Shown: positions 26,412 to 35,190 of the stretch, one piece after another
How the letters are laid out: every line of letters begins with the position of its first letter
How positions within the stretch are numbered: position 1 is the first letter of the stretch
Source of the DNA: Puniceicoccaceae bacterium
GTDB taxonomy: Bacteria > Verrucomicrobiota > Verrucomicrobiia > Opitutales > Coraliomargaritaceae
DNA: 39,035 nucleotides
Reading direction: 5' to 3'
NCBI GenBank assembly: GCA_003331195.1
Contig: QOOZ01000018.1
Location: 1-39,035 of the forward strand
The notes under the pieces: model-generated
Databases searched by the model: none
Told to the model about the DNA's origin: nothing
Seen by the model: the letters and a program-made list of their open reading frames with translations, nothing else
Translations under genes and position numbers: made by a program

Positions 26412-27761
26412 ATGCCTGAGTTAGCAGACATCTGTAACGTTCTCTTGCTCCGCGATTACAACACGCGCCTAGTTGTGATTTGTACGATGTTGCTGGGTTG
26501 TGCCTGTGGACTCATGGGTGGCTTTCTACTTTTACGTAAGCGCTCCTTAATGGGCGACACGCTCTCGCACGCGACACTGCCAGGTGTTGGTTTATCCTTC
26601 ATCCTCGCGGTTGCACTGGGTGGCGATGGAAAGTCGTTGCCCATATTACTGGTGGGTGCGGCCATCACGGGGGTAATCGGATGCGCGGCGGTGCTCTTTA
26701 TCCGCGAGCAAACACGAATCAAAGACGACGCAGCGATGGGAATCGTACTCAGTGTGTTCTTCGGGGCAGGCATTGCTATTCTTGGTGTGATCCAGACGAT
26801 GCCCGAGGGGAGTGCGGCTGGTTTGGAATCATTTATCTATGGCAAGACAGCATCAATGGTGATGAGCGATTTCCAAATCCTCGTGTTCGTCACAATTTGT
26901 GTGATTACCTGTTCATTGTTGCTTTTTAAAGAATTCCGCTTGCTGTGTTTCGACGAAACTTTCGCGGCAGCGCTCGGCTGGCCAGTTAAGTTTCTCGACA
27001 TTCTACTGCTCGCGCTCATCACTGCCGTGACAGTAACTGGCTTGCAAGCGGTCGGCTTGATTTTAATTATCGCCTTTCTGATTACGCCTGCAGCGGCGGC
27101 GCGTTTCTGGACGAATCAGCTCGACCGCATGCTAGTGCTTTCTGCGCTGATTGGCGGTGCCAGTGGTTGGCTCGGTGCGAGTTTGAGTGCTTTCATCCCT
27201 CGTCTCCCCGCAGGTGCGGTGATTGTGCTTGTCGCGGCACTTTTTTTTGTGGTGAGTATGCTCATCGGAACGGAGCGTGGTGTGATGGTTCGTTTCTTGC
27301 GGCAGTCGCAATTAAAAAAGCGTATGGGACGACAGCATTTGCTACGCGCGCTCTACGAAATCTTGGAGGGAGGTCGCTTGACCGAAGAATTGAATATTCG
27401 AACAGTTCCTTTTCGGCAGATTCGTGGTCGTCGTACTTGGAGTGACACGCAACTACGGGACTATATACGTCGCGCTTATAATGATGGGCTTGTCGAAGCG
27501 CCCAACAAAGTGGATTCTATTTTATTAACTAAAACCGGACTAGCTGAGGCGGCGCAAGTCACGCGTAATCATCGACTATGGGAAATGTATCTGATCGAGT
27601 ATGCGGATGTTGCTCCGAGTCGCGTTGACCGGGATGCCGACATGGTCGAGCACGTACTTGGTGAGAAAATGGTCACGCGCTTGGAGAATAAATTACAAGC
27701 CTACCGAAGTGCCGGTAGTCTCGTGCCACAGAGTCCGCACCCGATCCATCCAGGAGACTGA
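26412..27761 (+). CDS. ytgC: Metal ABC permease fused to a DtxR/MntR-type repressor (YtgC-YtgR)
   Basis: A 449-residue two-part protein. Residues 1-285 are an ABC-3 family permease with about eight membrane helices (LMGDTLSHATLPG near 46, ITPAAAARFW near 225). Residues 300-430 are a metal-dependent repressor. A winged helix (about 305-378, QHLLRALYEILEGG ... TWSDTQLRDYIRRAYNDGLV) is followed by the DtxR dimerisation/metal domain, NHRLWEMYL ... DADMVEHVL. By eye against remembered DtxR, His387, Glu391, Glu413 and His414 match ligands His79, Glu83, Glu105 and His106; Cys102 is replaced by Asp410 and Met10 by His309. Chlamydial YtgC has the same architecture and is cleaved to free the repressor YtgR. 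The frame is continuous, with no sign of a frameshift joining two genes. Confidence 0.92.
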   Translation: MPELADICNVLLLRDYNTRLVVICTMLLGCACGLMGGFLLLRKRSLMGDTLSHATLPGVGLSFILAVALGGDGKSLPILLVGAAITGVIGCAAVLFIREQTRIKDDAAMGIVLSVFFGAGIAILGVIQTMPEGSAAGLESFIYGKTASMVMSDFQILVFVTICVITCSLLLFKEFRLLCFDETFAAALGWPVKFLDILLLALITAVTVTGLQAVGLILIIAFLITPAAAARFWTNQLDRMLVLSALIGGASGWLGASLSAFIPRLPAGAVIVLVAALFFVVSMLIGTERGVMVRFLRQSQLKKRMGRQHLLRALYEILEGGRLTEELNIRTVPFRQIRGRRTWSDTQLRDYIRRAYNDGLVEAPNKVDSILLTKTGLAEAAQVTRNHRLWEMYLIEYADVAPSRVDRDADMVEHVLGEKMVTRLENKLQAYRSAGSLVPQSPHPIHPGD

Positions 27762-27781
27762 TCTTGAATTAAGAATTACGA

Positions 27782-28702
27782 ATGGAGTGGTATAGCATAG
27801 ATACATGGATCGTAGTCATCGGTGCTTTGGCGGCGGGTGCTTGTGCCTTGCTAGGCAACTTCCTCGTGCTTCGCAAGATGAGTATGATGGGCGATGCCAT
27901 TAGCCATGCAGTGCTCCCAGGCTTGGCGATTGCCTTTCTGGTGACGGGTGCACGTGCCAGCCTGTCGATGTTTATTGGCGCGGCTATCGTGGGTGTTTTG
28001 ACGGCCGTCTTTACTCAGTGGATTAGCCGTTTTGGCAAGGTCGATGAGGGCGCCTCTATGGGAATCGTCTTTACGACGCTCTTTGCGCTAGGGCTTTTGC
28101 TCATCGTGCAAGGAGCCGACCATGTTGACCTCGACCCGAGTTGCGTGCTTTATGGTGCGATCGAGTTGACCCCACTCGATGTTGTTTGGCGACCAACCCT
28201 CTTTGGATACTTTATAGAAGTACCTAGGGCGGCCTTGGTTTTGGTAGGAGTCGCCTTGCTCAATACAGTCTTTGTCGTGGCCTTTTTTAAAGAGCTTCGC
28301 ATTTCATCCTTCGATGCAGAGTTAGCAACGGCGATGGGTATTCATTCAAAGCTAATGCATTATCTTTTAATGTCACTCGTCGCCGTGACTACAGTGGCAT
28401 GCTTTGAAGCCGTGGGCAGTATAATTGTGATTGCGATGCTCATCGTGCCTGCGGCGACAGCGCATCTACTCACGGATCGTCTCTGGTTGATGGTTGTGCT
28501 GAGTGTGCTGATCGCAATTGTTTCGGCTGTGCTAGGACACTTGAGCGCCTTGATCCTGCCAGCTTGCTTCGGCTTTGCTGATACCTCTACCTCCGGGATG
28601 ATGGCTGTAATGGCTGGGTTGATCTTTTCGACTGTGGTGCTCTTTGCGCCCAAATATGGTGTTTTACCAAGGCTTGTTCGAAAGACGGAAGCTGTGAGGT
28701 AA
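27782..28702 (+). CDS. ytgD: Metal ABC transporter second permease (YtgD family)
   Basis: A 306-residue ABC-3 family permease paired with the one at 26412. MMGDAISHAVLPGLA (about residue 35) is the family signature shared with the first permease, and IVIAMLIVPAATAHLL matches its conserved later helix. About eight hydrophobic segments are seen. It has no regulatory tail. Last gene of the operon, 20 bp after the fused permease, and convergent with the SMP-30 gene 46 bp away. Two different permeases plus one ATPase and one lipoprotein is the same set as in the chlamydial ytg and treponemal tro systems. Confidence 0.93.
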   Translation: MEWYSIDTWIVVIGALAAGACALLGNFLVLRKMSMMGDAISHAVLPGLAIAFLVTGARASLSMFIGAAIVGVLTAVFTQWISRFGKVDEGASMGIVFTTLFALGLLLIVQGADHVDLDPSCVLYGAIELTPLDVVWRPTLFGYFIEVPRAALVLVGVALLNTVFVVAFFKELRISSFDAELATAMGIHSKLMHYLLMSLVAVTTVACFEAVGSIIVIAMLIVPAATAHLLTDRLWLMVVLSVLIAIVSAVLGHLSALILPACFGFADTSTSGMMAVMAGLIFSTVVLFAPKYGVLPRLVRKTEAVR

Positions 28703-28748
28703 ACTCCGCTTTCTCCTTGGCTCGTTTATTTGCGAAGACAGCTCGATG

Positions 28749-29624
28749 TTAACCTTTAAAAGCAAAAGCTGGAACTCCCTTTACCCCGAGGCCGTCGATG
28801 ACGAATAATTTGCCTGCATCAGGCTCGTCGAGGTCGGCTTTGATACCGGTGGTTACGAAGAGGCGATCTAAGTTTTCACCGCCAAAGGTGCATGCAGTCG
28901 TCTCGATGCAGGGCAGGTCGACGCGCTGTAGCTCTTTGTCTTCTTGAGGGTCGAAGCGCACCACGCAAGCACCGTGGCAGAAAGCGACCCAGAGCATGCC
29001 GTCCGCATCAATCGTCATTCCATCAGGTGAACTTTTGTAGCCGTGTGCTGCTGTGTCGACCACGACTCGCGCATTAGAAATAGCACCGCTTTCTAAGTCG
29101 TAGTCGTAAGCGCGAACATTTTGTGTGGGGGTGTCGATGTAGAACATCTTTGTGGCGTCAGCGCTCCAACAGATCCCATTGGAGTTGGTCACCCCAGAGA
29201 CTTTGAGCGAGAGCGAGCCATCGGTATCAAGGCAGTAGAGATTGGCGCTGCCTGTATCTTTTATCATGCTGATCGTGCCTGCCCAGTAGCGGCCTGCGGG
29301 GTCGCACTTGCCGTCGTTGAAACGGTTTTTACCGCGCATCGAAGCTTCAGGATCAGCGAGCGCTACCTTGCAACCTGTCTTTAAATTGAAGCGCACATAG
29401 CCGGTTTCACCAGCGTAGATAACTTCGTCGTCATTCCCACTTGGGACAACGGTGCCAATGCGCTCGCCGATTTCCCATATGGTTTCTTCGTTCGTGTCGG
29501 GCTTAAGGCGGAGAAGTTTATTTCCTGCGATGTCGACATAGAAGAGGGAATTACCCCACCAGATAGGGCCCTCGCCCCATAGTGATATTTGTTTTCCGAT
29601 CGTCTTGGTTGTAGGTGTCGTCAC
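28749..29624 (-). CDS. SMP-30/gluconolactonase-family protein
   Basis: A 291-residue six-bladed beta-propeller of the SMP-30/regucalcin family, whose members hydrolyse sugar lactones with a divalent metal. Metal-site residues are recognisable: Glu18 in LWGEGPIWW, Asn in SNGICWSAD, and Asp in SSPDGMTIDADG; RFNDGKCDPAGRYWAGT is the substrate-loop signature. No signal peptide, so probably cytoplasmic. The natural lactone cannot be told. It lies 53 bp downstream of cysS on the same strand, possibly as a read-through partner, and converges on the metal operon. Confidence 0.88.
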   Translation of the reverse strand: MTTPTTKTIGKQISLWGEGPIWWGNSLFYVDIAGNKLLRLKPDTNEETIWEIGERIGTVVPSGNDDEVIYAGETGYVRFNLKTGCKVALADPEASMRGKNRFNDGKCDPAGRYWAGTISMIKDTGSANLYCLDTDGSLSLKVSGVTNSNGICWSADATKMFYIDTPTQNVRAYDYDLESGAISNARVVVDTAAHGYKSSPDGMTIDADGMLWVAFCHGACVVRFDPQEDKELQRVDLPCIETTACTFGGENLDRLFVTTGIKADLDEPDAGKLFVIDGLGVKGVPAFAFKG

Positions 29625-29677
29625 AGGTAAATAATGGATGCTCTGTTAAGTATTCGCCACTCATTTTTTATGTAAAT

Positions 29678-31120
29678 CTACTCTGCTGGCTCTAAAACAA
29701 AGCCATCTTTACTGTCATTAACTGTCCAGCCTTTCGCTAGAAGTTCGTCGCGGAATTCGTCGGCCTTGAGCCAGTCTTTGGCTTGCTTTGCGTCCCAACG
29801 GGCTTGGGCTAAGGCGATTATTTCCTCTGGTGCGTCAACGCGCTTGGCTTCGATTGTAAAGAGTTCAAGCCCGAGTGCGTAGAGTAGGCTACCAAATGTT
29901 CGGAGCATCGCCCGGGCGCCGTTTGCTTCGAGCGAAGCGGCGGGGTTCGAACCAATCACACCGAAGATCGCGCCGAGGCAGGCAGCTGTGTTCAGGTTCG
30001 TGCGTAGTGCGTCCCATGCTTTGGCCAGACGCCCGAAGTCCTCTGGCGCGCTGGCAGTCACGTAGGTGGCATTAAATCGGTCGCTAGCTTCCCCGGTTTT
30101 AGCGAGTAGAGTTTCCGCGAAACGCTCAAAACGAGTCAGCGCACTTTGCGAAGCGTGTAGCCCGTCGAATGTGAAGTTGAGCTGTTGCCGATAGCTGCCT
30201 GCGATCAGTGTGTAGCGAACGACCATTGGGCTGAAGCCTTTCTCTCGCAGGTCGTCCAGTGTGTAGAGGTTTCCGAGGCTCTTCGACATCTTGGCTCCTT
30301 CCACCATAAGGTGAGCGCTGTGGAACCAGTGCTTACAGAAGTCGTGCCCGTGGGCACATTCGGACTGGGCGATCTCGTTTTCGTGGTGGGGGAAACAGAG
30401 GTCGATGCCGCCGCCGTGCAAGTCGATCGTTTCGCCTTCGAAGGCGCTATCAATCATAGCAGAGCACTCTAGGTGCCATCCCGGGCGCCCTTCGCCCCAA
30501 GGGCTGCTCCAATAGTTGTCGCCGTCGCCATCCTTGCGTGATTTCCAGAGTGCAAAATCGCTCACTGACTCTCGATCATACTCGTCCGCGTCATTGACCT
30601 CGCCGGCGGAGTTTTCAGTCTGGGTCTTGAGTTCGCGCTGTTTGAGGCGCGAGAGGCGGCCGTAGTCTTGGAAAGATCCGACCCGGAAATAAACAGAGCC
30701 ATCATCCGTCGCATAGGCATTGCCCTTCTCGATGAGCTTCTCGACCAGCGCGATCTGCTGGGGTATGTGCGCTACAGCGCTCGGTTCCATGCTCGGCGCG
30801 AGCATATTGAGCGCTTCGCAATCGGCATGAAATTTCTCTGTCCAGTGTGCGGTGAACTCGATCAGGCTTTTGCCTTCTTCGAGTGAGCGCCGGATTGTCT
30901 TATCGTCTAGGTCGGTAATGTTACGCACGTGTTCGACCGCCATACCATCGACTTCTAGCACACGGCGAAGTGTATCTTGGATGAGAAAAGTACGGAAATT
31001 ACCGATGTGTGCGGGGCCATAGACAGTCGGACCGCAGCAATAGAAGCGCAAAGTATCTGAACTCGTTGGAGCGAGTGGCTTAATGGATCGGCTTAGGGTA
31101 TCGTAGAGTTCGACGGACAT
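29678..31120 (-). CDS. cysS: Cysteinyl-tRNA synthetase
   Basis: Class I synthetase charging tRNA-Cys, 480 residues. The zinc site is complete: FYCCGPTVYGPAHIGNFR (Cys plus the HIGH-like HIGN), WHLECSAM, and PHHENEIAQSE. KMSKSLGN is intact. The C-terminal anticodon-binding part is shorter and less conserved, as is normal. It is divergent from hemB with an 81-bp gap. No Shine-Dalgarno is seen before the ATG. Confidence 0.97.
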   Translation of the reverse strand: MSVELYDTLSRSIKPLAPTSSDTLRFYCCGPTVYGPAHIGNFRTFLIQDTLRRVLEVDGMAVEHVRNITDLDDKTIRRSLEEGKSLIEFTAHWTEKFHADCEALNMLAPSMEPSAVAHIPQQIALVEKLIEKGNAYATDDGSVYFRVGSFQDYGRLSRLKQRELKTQTENSAGEVNDADEYDRESVSDFALWKSRKDGDGDNYWSSPWGEGRPGWHLECSAMIDSAFEGETIDLHGGGIDLCFPHHENEIAQSECAHGHDFCKHWFHSAHLMVEGAKMSKSLGNLYTLDDLREKGFSPMVVRYTLIAGSYRQQLNFTFDGLHASQSALTRFERFAETLLAKTGEASDRFNATYVTASAPEDFGRLAKAWDALRTNLNTAACLGAIFGVIGSNPAASLEANGARAMLRTFGSLLYALGLELFTIEAKRVDAPEEIIALAQARWDAKQAKDWLKADEFRDELLAKGWTVNDSKDGFVLEPAE

Positions 31121-31201
31121 TTGTAGATTGCTTGTGTAGATTTACGTGTTGAAAGATGGGCTCTTTCAGGCGTAACTGCCAACAGAAATCTACTTTTTAA
31201 C

Positions 31202-32206
31202 ATGACTAATGAATTCAAACTCGATCTAAATCGACGACCGCGTCGTATGCGGCGGACGGCTTCTTTGCGTGCGCTTGCTTCTGAGACGGAGCTTTTACCG
31301 CAACATTTGATCCAGCCAGTCTTTGTTATAGAGGGGGAGTGCGCTCCGGAGGCAATTGACTCGATGCCAGGCATATCTAGGCTTTCGATCAAAGATACGG
31401 TCGCAGAATGTCGTGAACTGCACGCGCTCGGTATTTCGGGTGTCGCACTTTTTCCTAAACTCGATGAGAGCCTCAAGTCGGACGATGGTCGAGAGGCTTT
31501 GAATCCAAACACTCTCGTGCTACGTGCGATCCGTGCTGTGAAGGAAGCAATACCTGAGCTTACGGTGATCACTGATCTGGCGCTCGATCCTTACACGAAG
31601 CATGGGCACGACGGACTTTGGGACGCGGCGGCGCAAGATCTTGCCAATGATGCTACGGTTGAGGTGCTGACCGAAATGGCGATATTGGCTGCCGAGGCGG
31701 GCGTCGATATGGTGGCCCCTTCGGATATGATGGATGGTCGTGTTGGCGCGATTCGTGCCGCGCTGGATGATAACGATTTTGAAAAGACGGCCATCATGGC
31801 TTACTCCGCAAAATTTGCTTCGGCCTTATACGGCCCTTTTCGTGATGCGGTCGGTAGCGCCAGTAGTGCAGGCTCACATAATTTAAATAAGCGCACCTAT
31901 CAATTGAATCCTGCCAATCGCCGCGAGGCCTTGGTTGAAATCGCTCTGGATGAGGAAGAAGGTGCCGACGTGCTCATGGTTAAGCCGGCTGGGCTCTATC
32001 TCGATATTATTCGCGAAGTGCGCGAAGAGACCGAGTTGCCACTCGCTGCTTATCAAGTGTCGGGTGAGTACGCACAGATTATGGCCGCGGCTGAGAGGGG
32101 TTGGCTCGATTTAGAGAGCTGCCGCAACGAATCGCTACTCGCGATTAGGCGGGCAGGCGCAGATATGATTTTGACGTATTTTGCGAAGGCATTTGTGCAA
32201 GGATAG
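31202..32206 (+). CDS. hemB: Porphobilinogen synthase (delta-aminolevulinate dehydratase)
   Basis: Joins two 5-aminolevulinate molecules to porphobilinogen in haem synthesis. The two active-site lysines are visible: Lys204 in YSAKFAS and Lys261 in MVKPAGLY. The metal loop reads DLALDPYTKHGHDG: the three cysteines of the zinc-dependent enzymes are replaced by Ala, Asp and Asp. This places it in the zinc-independent, magnesium-stimulated class also found in Pseudomonas. The 334-residue length is normal. Divergent from cysS and convergent with uvrC. Confidence 0.96.
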   Translation: MTNEFKLDLNRRPRRMRRTASLRALASETELLPQHLIQPVFVIEGECAPEAIDSMPGISRLSIKDTVAECRELHALGISGVALFPKLDESLKSDDGREALNPNTLVLRAIRAVKEAIPELTVITDLALDPYTKHGHDGLWDAAAQDLANDATVEVLTEMAILAAEAGVDMVAPSDMMDGRVGAIRAALDDNDFEKTAIMAYSAKFASALYGPFRDAVGSASSAGSHNLNKRTYQLNPANRREALVEIALDEEEGADVLMVKPAGLYLDIIREVREETELPLAAYQVSGEYAQIMAAAERGWLDLESCRNESLLAIRRAGADMILTYFAKAFVQG

Positions 32207-32279
32207 CGCGGGAGTTTGACCGCAACCAAGAGTAGGATGGGTCGACTCAGGCCTATGTGAGCACAGGCATCACTCTTAT

Positions 32280-33749
32280 TTACGGATTTAAAAAACCCAC
32301 TAGTCTTTCGGCGGTCACAGTGCCAATTCCTTCGACCTGCGTGAGTTGATCGACTTTCGCATTACGCAGTTTTTCGAGCGAACCGAAATGTTGCAGCAAC
32401 TGTTGTTTGCGCTTCGTTCCGAGGCCTTTGAAATCGTCTAGGATGGACTCTTTTAGGCGCTTGCTGCGTAACTCGGCGTTAAAACTGTTGGCAAAATGGT
32501 GAGCTTCGTCGCGGATATGCTGAAGCAGGCGCAGTGCGGGATCGTGATGAACTAGGTTGAGCGGTTCACGACCGTCACTGTAGATGACCGTCTCGTTGCG
32601 CTTGGCTAGACCGATTAGCTCGGGCGGCTCTAGACCTTGACTGAGGAATGCTTTGAGCGCGGCAGTGACTTGCCCCGCGCCTCCGTCGATGACGATTAGG
32701 TCAGGAAAGGCTTTGCCCTCTTCATGCAAGCGCCGGTAGCGGCGACCGACCACCTCTTCCATCGCGCGGAAGTCATCGTTACCGACGAAGCTCTTAATTT
32801 TGAAGCGGCGGTAACTTTTGCGATCAGGCAAGCCGTCCTTAAATGCGACCATCGAGGCCACGCAAAAATTACCCGAGATGTGGGAGATATCAAAACACTC
32901 CATACGGCGAGGTTCTTGGGCAATGTGGAGTTTTTCCTTTAGGCTTTTGACGACTTGGCGATAATTGTGCGTGCCGACTAGGTTGCGCTCAAATTTACGA
33001 GTACGGCTAGCGGTGCGTTGTAGGGCATCGATACGGTCACGAAGTGAAGCGGCTTCTTCATAGCGTTGAGATGCGGAGGCGGCTTTCATCTCGGTCTTCA
33101 GTTCAGAGAGCCACTCGCGAGCTTTGCCTTCTAAGAACTCGCAGGCTGCTCCTAAACGCTCGGTGTATTGCTCAGCGGTGATCTCGTTGTCGTGCTCGTA
33201 GATTTCGGCGCGGGCGTCATCGTAAAGGCGCCAGCGACCGTCGGGTAGTTCGACGGGGGAGGCATCGCTAAGAAGGATGCCAAATCTACGCCGTAGCTCT
33301 GTAAGTGTTTTGCGCAAATGGCTAGAGTGGGCGAAGGGGCCATAGTAGCGAGAATTACTGTCGGTGCGGTTACGTGTTAGCCGGAAGCGAGGGAGTGATT
33401 CACGTGGGTCGATACGAACGAGGAGGAAGCGCTTGTCGTCCGTAAAGTCGGTATTGTAGCGGGGCTTAAACTTTTTGATCAGTTGCCCTTCAAGTAGTAA
33501 TGCCTCTGCTTCGGAATTGACGATGATGATCTCGAAGTCGTGGATCAGGTCGAGCATGGCACGCACCTTTGGCTGCGCGACCGTCATCTTGCGCGAGGCT
33601 TGGAAGTAAGTGCTGACGCGCTTCTTTAAGTCCTTGGCCTTACCCACATAGATAACCTGCCCGATACGATCTTTCATCTGGTAAACTCCTGGCTTATGCG
33701 GGAGGCGGCGGACTTTTTCTTTTAACTGTGCTTTGGGTCCTTCAGACAT
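32280..33749 (-). CDS. uvrC: Excinuclease subunit UvrC (short form)
   Basis: Makes both incisions in nucleotide excision repair. Domains in order: GIY-YIG nuclease (about 15-100, PGVYQMKDRIGQVIYVGKAK), UVR/UvrB-binding motif (about 215-245, ASQRYEEAASLRDRIDALQ), RNase H-like nuclease with Asp287 (ECFDISH), Asp355 (VIDGGAGQ) and His417 (RDEAHHFA), and the C-terminal helix-hairpin-helix pair (435-489). At 489 residues it is about 120 shorter than E. coli UvrC: the stretch between UVR and RNase H domains is only about 40 residues. The four cysteines that hold a 4Fe-4S cluster in E. coli UvrC are absent from the 150-200 region. All catalytic residues are retained, so it should be active. Confidence 0.94.
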   Translation of the reverse strand: MSEGPKAQLKEKVRRLPHKPGVYQMKDRIGQVIYVGKAKDLKKRVSTYFQASRKMTVAQPKVRAMLDLIHDFEIIIVNSEAEALLLEGQLIKKFKPRYNTDFTDDKRFLLVRIDPRESLPRFRLTRNRTDSNSRYYGPFAHSSHLRKTLTELRRRFGILLSDASPVELPDGRWRLYDDARAEIYEHDNEITAEQYTERLGAACEFLEGKAREWLSELKTEMKAASASQRYEEAASLRDRIDALQRTASRTRKFERNLVGTHNYRQVVKSLKEKLHIAQEPRRMECFDISHISGNFCVASMVAFKDGLPDRKSYRRFKIKSFVGNDDFRAMEEVVGRRYRRLHEEGKAFPDLIVIDGGAGQVTAALKAFLSQGLEPPELIGLAKRNETVIYSDGREPLNLVHHDPALRLLQHIRDEAHHFANSFNAELRSKRLKESILDDFKGLGTKRKQQLLQHFGSLEKLRNAKVDQLTQVEGIGTVTAERLVGFLNP

Positions 33750-33811
33750 TTTTAGAATCTTACATTTCGTTTGCAGTTCTGCTTAAGCTGCACTCTTTTT
33801 AAGTAATCACT

Positions 33812-35095
33812 ATGTCTAAAACGCCAATTGTCGAAGTAATCAACTTTGGAGATGAACTACTCTTCGGAATTCGAGAGAACTCGCACCTCACCTACCTAGG
33901 GGCGCAACTCGCTAGATACGGTTTGCCTATCCACCGCAATCGCGTGATTACAGACGAGGCTGAAGAGATCAAACGTGCTTTTCTCGAGGCTTGGGCACAC
34001 TCGGATATCGTCATTACTACGGGTGGCCTCGGTCCGACTGCGGATGATATGACACGGGAAAACATTGCTGAAGCGCTGGGTGCGGAGCTTGTTTTCGAAC
34101 CAGATATCGAAGCGCTCATTCAGGCGCGTTTTAAAGTGGTCGGTCATACCATGGCAGACCATCACCGGAAGCAGTGCTACCGCTTTGTTGATGGCGAGGT
34201 GCTTCATAACGAGCGTGGAACGGCGCCCGGTATGGCTTATCAGTGCGATGGTAAGATTTTGATCATGCTGCCTGGTCCCACTAATGAGCTGATCCCAATG
34301 TTTGAGAAAGAGGTCATTCCCATGCTCCAAGCACTCGGTGCGCTGAGCGAGGAAGAAGCTTACCTTCAGATCCGCACCTTTGGTTCAGGTGAGTCAAGTG
34401 TGGAAGAAATAATGCAGCCCGTTACAAAAGCCTATCCCGATTTGACCGTGGCATACTGCGTTCACTACGGCATCGTCGATGTCCGTCTAAGTTCGCTTGA
34501 TCGTAAGCTGAGCATGGAGCAACTCAAGGCCATTGGGCAAGAAGCCTGCGTGCTATTGGGGGAGGATTTCGTCTGTTTCGGCCACTGTTCACTTGCAAAA
34601 GTCGTTTTTCACGAGCTACGTGCGCTTGATCGCTCTCTCGCCATCGCTGAGTCTTGCACCGGTGGTATGCTATGCGATGCCTTTACGAATTTATCGGGTG
34701 CTTCCAAGGTTTTCGTTGGCGGGGTCGTTTGCTATGCGAATGATGTGAAAGTCTCTAAAGTAGGTGTGCCGGAATCGATCATCGAACAGCACGGTGCCGT
34801 CAGTGCCGAATGCGCCATTGCAATGGCCTCTGGTATCGCCGAGCGCCTCTCGACTGATTATGGCCTCAGTGTGACCGGCTTCGCGGGGCCCGATGGTGGC
34901 AATGAACAAAATCCCGTCGGCACCATTCACTTAGGCTATCATTCGCCTGTCGGCGTGTGGTGTAAAACAGTTCGTTACGCGGGTGGCAGGCTCGACGTTA
35001 AAGCACGTGCCGTTCACGCTGCGCTCGACTGGATGCGCCGAAAATTGCGGGAGAATAAAGTAGCCGAGTTCCTTAGTTGCGGCGAGCGGGACTAA
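33812..35095 (+). CDS. cinA: CinA-family protein (nicotinamide-nucleotide amidase)
   Basis: Two-domain CinA protein, 427 residues. The N-terminal part (about 1-170) is the MoCF-like/COG1058 domain (TGGLGPTADDMTRENIAEAL, MLPGPTNELIPMFE), a pyrophosphatase in characterised members. The C-terminal part (about 265-427) is the PncC amidase (SLAIAESCTGGMLCDAFT, VTGFAGPDGG), which deamidates NMN in pyridine nucleotide recycling. CinA is also competence-induced in some Gram-positives. Divergent from uvrC; followed by holA. Confidence 0.93.
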   Translation: MSKTPIVEVINFGDELLFGIRENSHLTYLGAQLARYGLPIHRNRVITDEAEEIKRAFLEAWAHSDIVITTGGLGPTADDMTRENIAEALGAELVFEPDIEALIQARFKVVGHTMADHHRKQCYRFVDGEVLHNERGTAPGMAYQCDGKILIMLPGPTNELIPMFEKEVIPMLQALGALSEEEAYLQIRTFGSGESSVEEIMQPVTKAYPDLTVAYCVHYGIVDVRLSSLDRKLSMEQLKAIGQEACVLLGEDFVCFGHCSLAKVVFHELRALDRSLAIAESCTGGMLCDAFTNLSGASKVFVGGVVCYANDVKVSKVGVPESIIEQHGAVSAECAIAMASGIAERLSTDYGLSVTGFAGPDGGNEQNPVGTIHLGYHSPVGVWCKTVRYAGGRLDVKARAVHAALDWMRRKLRENKVAEFLSCGERD

Positions 35096-35190
35096 GGCGA
35101 GCACGCCACGATAAAATAGTATGGGCAAGTTACGCTCGCCCGCATTCCGTCTTGCGCTCTTTAAAGTGGTCTCCGAGACTGAGCGCCTTC

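Noticed and set aside
35077..35190. Longer N-terminus for holA overlapping cinA
   Set aside because: The added residues are Arg-rich and TTG-initiated; the ATG at 35191 matches the usual delta-subunit start.
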